64,000 nt of DNA from an uncultured Dysgonomonas sp. GTDB taxonomy: Bacteria > Bacteroidota > Bacteroidia > Bacteroidales > Dysgonomonadaceae. Shown in pieces: positions 61,749-64,000 of the stretch. The translations under genes were made by a program, and so were the position numbers. How positions within the stretch are numbered: position 1 is the first letter of the stretch; every line of letters begins with the position of its first letter. The stretch covers positions 1 to 64,000 of the forward strand of contig USOX01000010.1 in assembly GCA_900556485.1 (NCBI GenBank). The letters are read 5' to 3'. The notes under the pieces were generated by a model. The model had not been told where the DNA came from. It did no database searches and saw only the letters and a program-made list of their open reading frames with translations.

Positions 61749-62390
61749 TTAAATTTGAAATTCTGTTTTAATTCTTTGAATTGTAGCAACACCCCTATTT
61801 GTTATTTTTGCGACATTCCGAACTGAATAACCTTTTTTCAACAAACTAATAGCTTCCGAATATTCTTGTTTCTTTTGTTCGATACTTTTAATACTACCTT
61901 TTGACCTTCCTAATGTACCACCATTTTTAATATAGTTATCACGACCACTATTAAGACGATATTTAATATTTTCCCTTTCAATAGTTGCCATTTGAGCCAT
62001 TACAGTAGTTAATATTGCAGTACATGGATTAACTGTTTTATCTTCATTTAATGTATTTAATCCTAATTGTTGGATATATACATTAATCTTATTTTCATGT
62101 AGTTTTTCTAATGTAGATAATACATTTAATGTGTTCCTTCCAATTCTATCTATTGAATTTACAGCGAGAGTTGATATTTTATTTTTAATACAATAATCAA
62201 TACATTCATTTAATACAGGTCTATTACCTTTTGCACCACTCATTTTTTCTTCAAATATTTTTTTAATATTAAAGTTATTAGAGGTTGCATATTGAGTTAA
62301 TGAATTTATTTGTCTTTCATTATTTTGACGCTCACCTTCGGAACTAACCCTCACATATAATACTATTTCTATATCCTTATTCATATCCAT
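61749..62390 (-). CDS. Small serine recombinase (resolvase/invertase family)
   Basis: 213 residues from the ATG at 62390, chosen because the -7 element at 62403-62410 lies inside the longer ORF that would start at 62432. The catalytic serine is in LYVRVSSEGE (about 11-20), and ARG/DR motifs follow in NSIDRIGRNTLNVLSTLEKL (about 93-112). The long E helix near IERENIKYRLNSGRDNYIK and a C-terminal helix-turn-helix (VRNVAKITNRGVATIQRI) complete a Tn3/Hin-type enzyme. It could move, invert or resolve the island it sits in. Confidence 0.87.
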   Translation of the reverse strand: MDMNKDIEIVLYVRVSSEGERQNNERQINSLTQYATSNNFNIKKIFEEKMSGAKGNRPVLNECIDYCIKNKISTLAVNSIDRIGRNTLNVLSTLEKLHENKINVYIQQLGLNTLNEDKTVNPCTAILTTVMAQMATIERENIKYRLNSGRDNYIKNGGTLGRSKGSIKSIEQKKQEYSEAISLLKKGYSVRNVAKITNRGVATIQRIKTEFQI

Positions 62391-62402
62391 TATTTTATAA
62401 AA

Positions 62403-62410
62403 CAAAGATA
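62403..62410 (-). promoter_or_regulatory. -7 element for the serine recombinase
   Basis: The minus-strand sequence TATCTTTG matches TAnnTTTG. The predicted transcript start is only a few bases before the ATG at 62390, so a very short leader is likely. Confidence 0.6.
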
Positions 62411-62544
62411 ACATTAAATATTTTGTTATCAAAATAACCTTGGATATAATTGATTTATTAATTATAAATAATCAAATAATGGTTTTAGATTTATTTGATA
62501 ACACTTATGATTTGATTACAAATATATTATTTAAGATTAATTAT

Positions 62545-62552
62545 TATCTTTG
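62545..62552 (+). promoter_or_regulatory. -7 element for the structured RNA
   Basis: TATCTTTG matches TAnnTTTG on the plus strand, predicting transcription from about 62556 through the long hairpin. Confidence 0.6.
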
Positions 62553-62555
62553 TAT

Positions 62556-62740
62556 TAGCTAAAATTCTAAAGAGTTGGATTTAGCTACTTATTAGATTAT
62601 AAACGTATATTATACGAGTTTTGGATGTCTTTAAATACCGCTAATTTTTAAAACCCACTTCCGAAACAGATATGATGTACGCACTACTATAAAGGTGGTG
62701 TGTGCATTGGTATCTGTGAGTGGGTGGGCACTTAGCGGTA
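62556..62740 (+). ncRNA. Candidate structured RNA with long imperfect hairpin
   Basis: Positions 62636-62740 fold into one long hairpin of four helices: 62636-62644 with 62732-62740 (9 bp), 62653-62660 with 62718-62725 (8 bp), 62666-62673 with 62710-62717 (8 bp) and 62675-62688 with 62694-62707 (14 bp), loop ATAAA. Six pairs are G-U wobbles in the plus-strand RNA and would be A-C mismatches in the minus-strand RNA, so the plus transcript is the functional one. A small hairpin (62604-62616) precedes it and a -7 promoter sits at 62545-62552. The 3' end is not defined. No known RNA family was recognised; the gene-free stretch 62391-62991 holds nothing else I can support. Confidence 0.65.
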
Positions 62741-62991
62741 GCCTTGAGACAAGCAGTATCAGTGTAATACATCACCTTCTTTTATGTATAAAAATAATTT
62801 CTTATTACTAACTAAAATTCATATTATATTTTTCAATATAATAAGCAATTCCATATATATTGATAAACACAAATATTCCTATCTTTTACTAAATTCAGAT
62901 AATATAATTATATTTCTAATATCCATTATTAGAAGTATATACCCTATGCAGTTAAATCAAATTAATATTATAAATAACTAATTTTTAAATT

Positions 62992-63480
62992 ATGAAAAAA
63001 CTTATTTTTTTATTATTCGTATTCATTACAATTTCTTTATTAGCACTCAATTCTTGTGGTGATGGTAAATCATTAATTGGCACATGGAGTGGTACAGTAA
63101 ATAACTATAATAATACAACTACTCATTATACTATTACTATTGACAGTAATGGTTCATGTAAAATTATCGAAAAAGAGAATGGTGCTACTTATACTTATTT
63201 AGGTACATGGGAAGAAAAGTTTGGTTATTTAGGTGAAAGTAAACGTTATGATTGGATACAATTAGAAGGTAAAACAGAAGAACAATACGAATATACAAAG
63301 CGAGATACTTTCAAAAGCAGTGTTTATGGTGAATTATCATCAAAACCTTATAAACTGAAAAGTAAAAAAACAATAACTCTAACAATGACACATGATGGAA
63401 AAATTTGGGGTGCTTCATTGGATGCAAAAAGATTAGTTAATTATCCTAATGATGGTACACAATTAATAAAACAAAACTAA
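62992..63480 (+). CDS. Small lipoprotein with lipocalin-like domain
   Basis: 162 residues. A lipoprotein signal ends at LNSCGDG (Cys about 22). The rest is beta-rich and begins with SLIGTWSGTVNNY, followed by repeated antiparallel strands and aromatic residues, typical of lipocalin-like or copper-resistance-type secreted Bacteroidota proteins. It is AT-rich like the island. The next gene, starting 14 bases after its stop, encodes a second lipoprotein of similar plan. Function unknown. Confidence 0.68.
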   Translation: MKKLIFLLFVFITISLLALNSCGDGKSLIGTWSGTVNNYNNTTTHYTITIDSNGSCKIIEKENGATYTYLGTWEEKFGYLGESKRYDWIQLEGKTEEQYEYTKRDTFKSSVYGELSSKPYKLKSKKTITLTMTHDGKIWGASLDAKRLVNYPNDGTQLIKQN

Positions 63481-63493
63481 ACATTATACTCTT

Positions 63494-64000
63494 ATGAAGA
63501 AAATATATTATATTATAATAATAGGCATGATTTCCTTTTCATTCTCTTGCAGTAATAACAATAAAAAAGATAATTCAAAAAATGAAATCAATCTTAAATT
63601 AGATGATATTGAAGGTGAATGGACACATTCAGTTGATGTTTCTAAAACAGGTGAACCTGATGGAACAGAATATTATTTATACTTATATGTAAAAACTAAT
63701 ACTGTTAGATACTATCCATGTTATGATGATTGTGCATATGAAGGCACTTATAAATACGAATATGATAAGGTATATATTGAATGTTCAAATATATCTGATA
63801 ATACAGACCCTACTGAAACAAGTAAATTGAATGTAACATTTACTTATAAGGATGGGAAATTGATTAGTGATAATGGAGAAGAATATATACGCATAAGTGA
63901 CAAAGTAGCATTTGAAGAAGTTGAAGAAAATGATACACCACAGAGTAATGATATTCAAAATGAAAATAATCCTCATGCTAATCTAACAGTAGATGTTGTT
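63494..64000 (+). CDS. Second small lipoprotein, cut by the window end
   Basis: At least 169 residues, open to the last base of the window with no stop. A lipoprotein signal (MKKIYYIIIIGMISFSFSC, Cys about 19) is followed by an Asn/Lys-rich linker and a domain with DIEGEWTHSVDVS, then beta strands and two cysteines (PCYDDCAYEG) that may form a disulfide. It resembles the preceding lipoprotein in layout and spacing and is probably co-transcribed. The end is unknown. Confidence 0.65.
   Translation, partial: MKKIYYIIIIGMISFSFSCSNNNKKDNSKNEINLKLDDIEGEWTHSVDVSKTGEPDGTEYYLYLYVKTNTVRYYPCYDDCAYEGTYKYEYDKVYIECSNISDNTDPTETSKLNVTFTYKDGKLISDNGEEYIRISDKVAFEEVEENDTPQSNDIQNENNPHANLTVDVV

Noticed and set aside
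62545..62790. A retron-like ncRNA (small hairpin followed by a long hairpin)
   Set aside because: The order resembles msr-msd, but no reverse transcriptase lies in the window and the only possible flanking pairing (62551-62557 with 62765-62771) overlaps the promoter.
62784..62981. A 65-residue hydrophobic gene after the structured RNA
   Set aside because: Very AT-rich, no family resemblance and no clear start signal; it could be chance.

Overview
The window is AT-rich chromosomal DNA from a member of the Bacteroidota, most likely order Bacteroidales and plausibly the Dysgonomonas group. The evidence is a complete Bat (aerotolerance) operon, a TonB-dependent receptor beside a lipoprotein with an SDDDD-type surface-export signal, a protein with a type IX secretion sorting tail, DUF4468, DUF4301 and DUF5106 families, and repeated promoters of the TAnnTTTG type. 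The genus is an inference from gene content only.

Layout. 1-2337 is an accessory segment: a long Argonaute-family protein whose PIWI catalytic residues look lost, and a divergent 93-residue coiled-coil gene. It ends against the 3' remnant of a YjbQ-type gene (2338-2496). 2500-59600 is mostly ordinary core genome: PepD, a receptor/surface-lipoprotein pair, a pdxJ-tonB-DJ-1-dedA-ndh run, nadK, patatin, recF-DUF721-thioesterase, PASTA-rluD-ddl-acyltransferase, Lrp, two FKBP isomerases, a sirtuin-HD pair, peptidases, a universal stress protein, the bat operon (41722 down to about 31173), rsmA-corA, a carbonic anhydrase/thioredoxin/aminopeptidase P/bactofilin run, folB-trmH-DUF4301, a large type IX cargo protein with a small membrane partner, and a peroxidase-M28-DUF1634-TauE run.

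59600-64000 is a second accessory segment, and it begins inside a broken dprA gene: only the C-terminal third of dprA remains (59194-59598). Next to it lie a fused DprA-like/HAD hydrolase protein and an overlapping phosphoribosyltransferase gene, which together resemble the ShosTA toxin-antitoxin/defence type. Then come a small serine recombinase, a long and strongly structured RNA candidate with its own promoter (about 62556-62740), and two small lipoproteins, the last cut by the window end.

How the genes work together. The bat cluster encodes a MoxR ATPase, a DUF58 protein, two von Willebrand factor A membrane proteins and TPR/BatD/BatE partners that should form one envelope complex. It carries an extra truncated BatD paralogue and a palindromic element between batB and batA. 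The receptor at 5023 and the lipoprotein at 7778 look like an outer-membrane import pair. The most promising under-described material is in the two flanks: the catalytically dead Argonaute at the left edge and, at the right, the DprA-HAD/phosphoribosyltransferase pair with recombinase and structured RNA sitting in a disrupted dprA.
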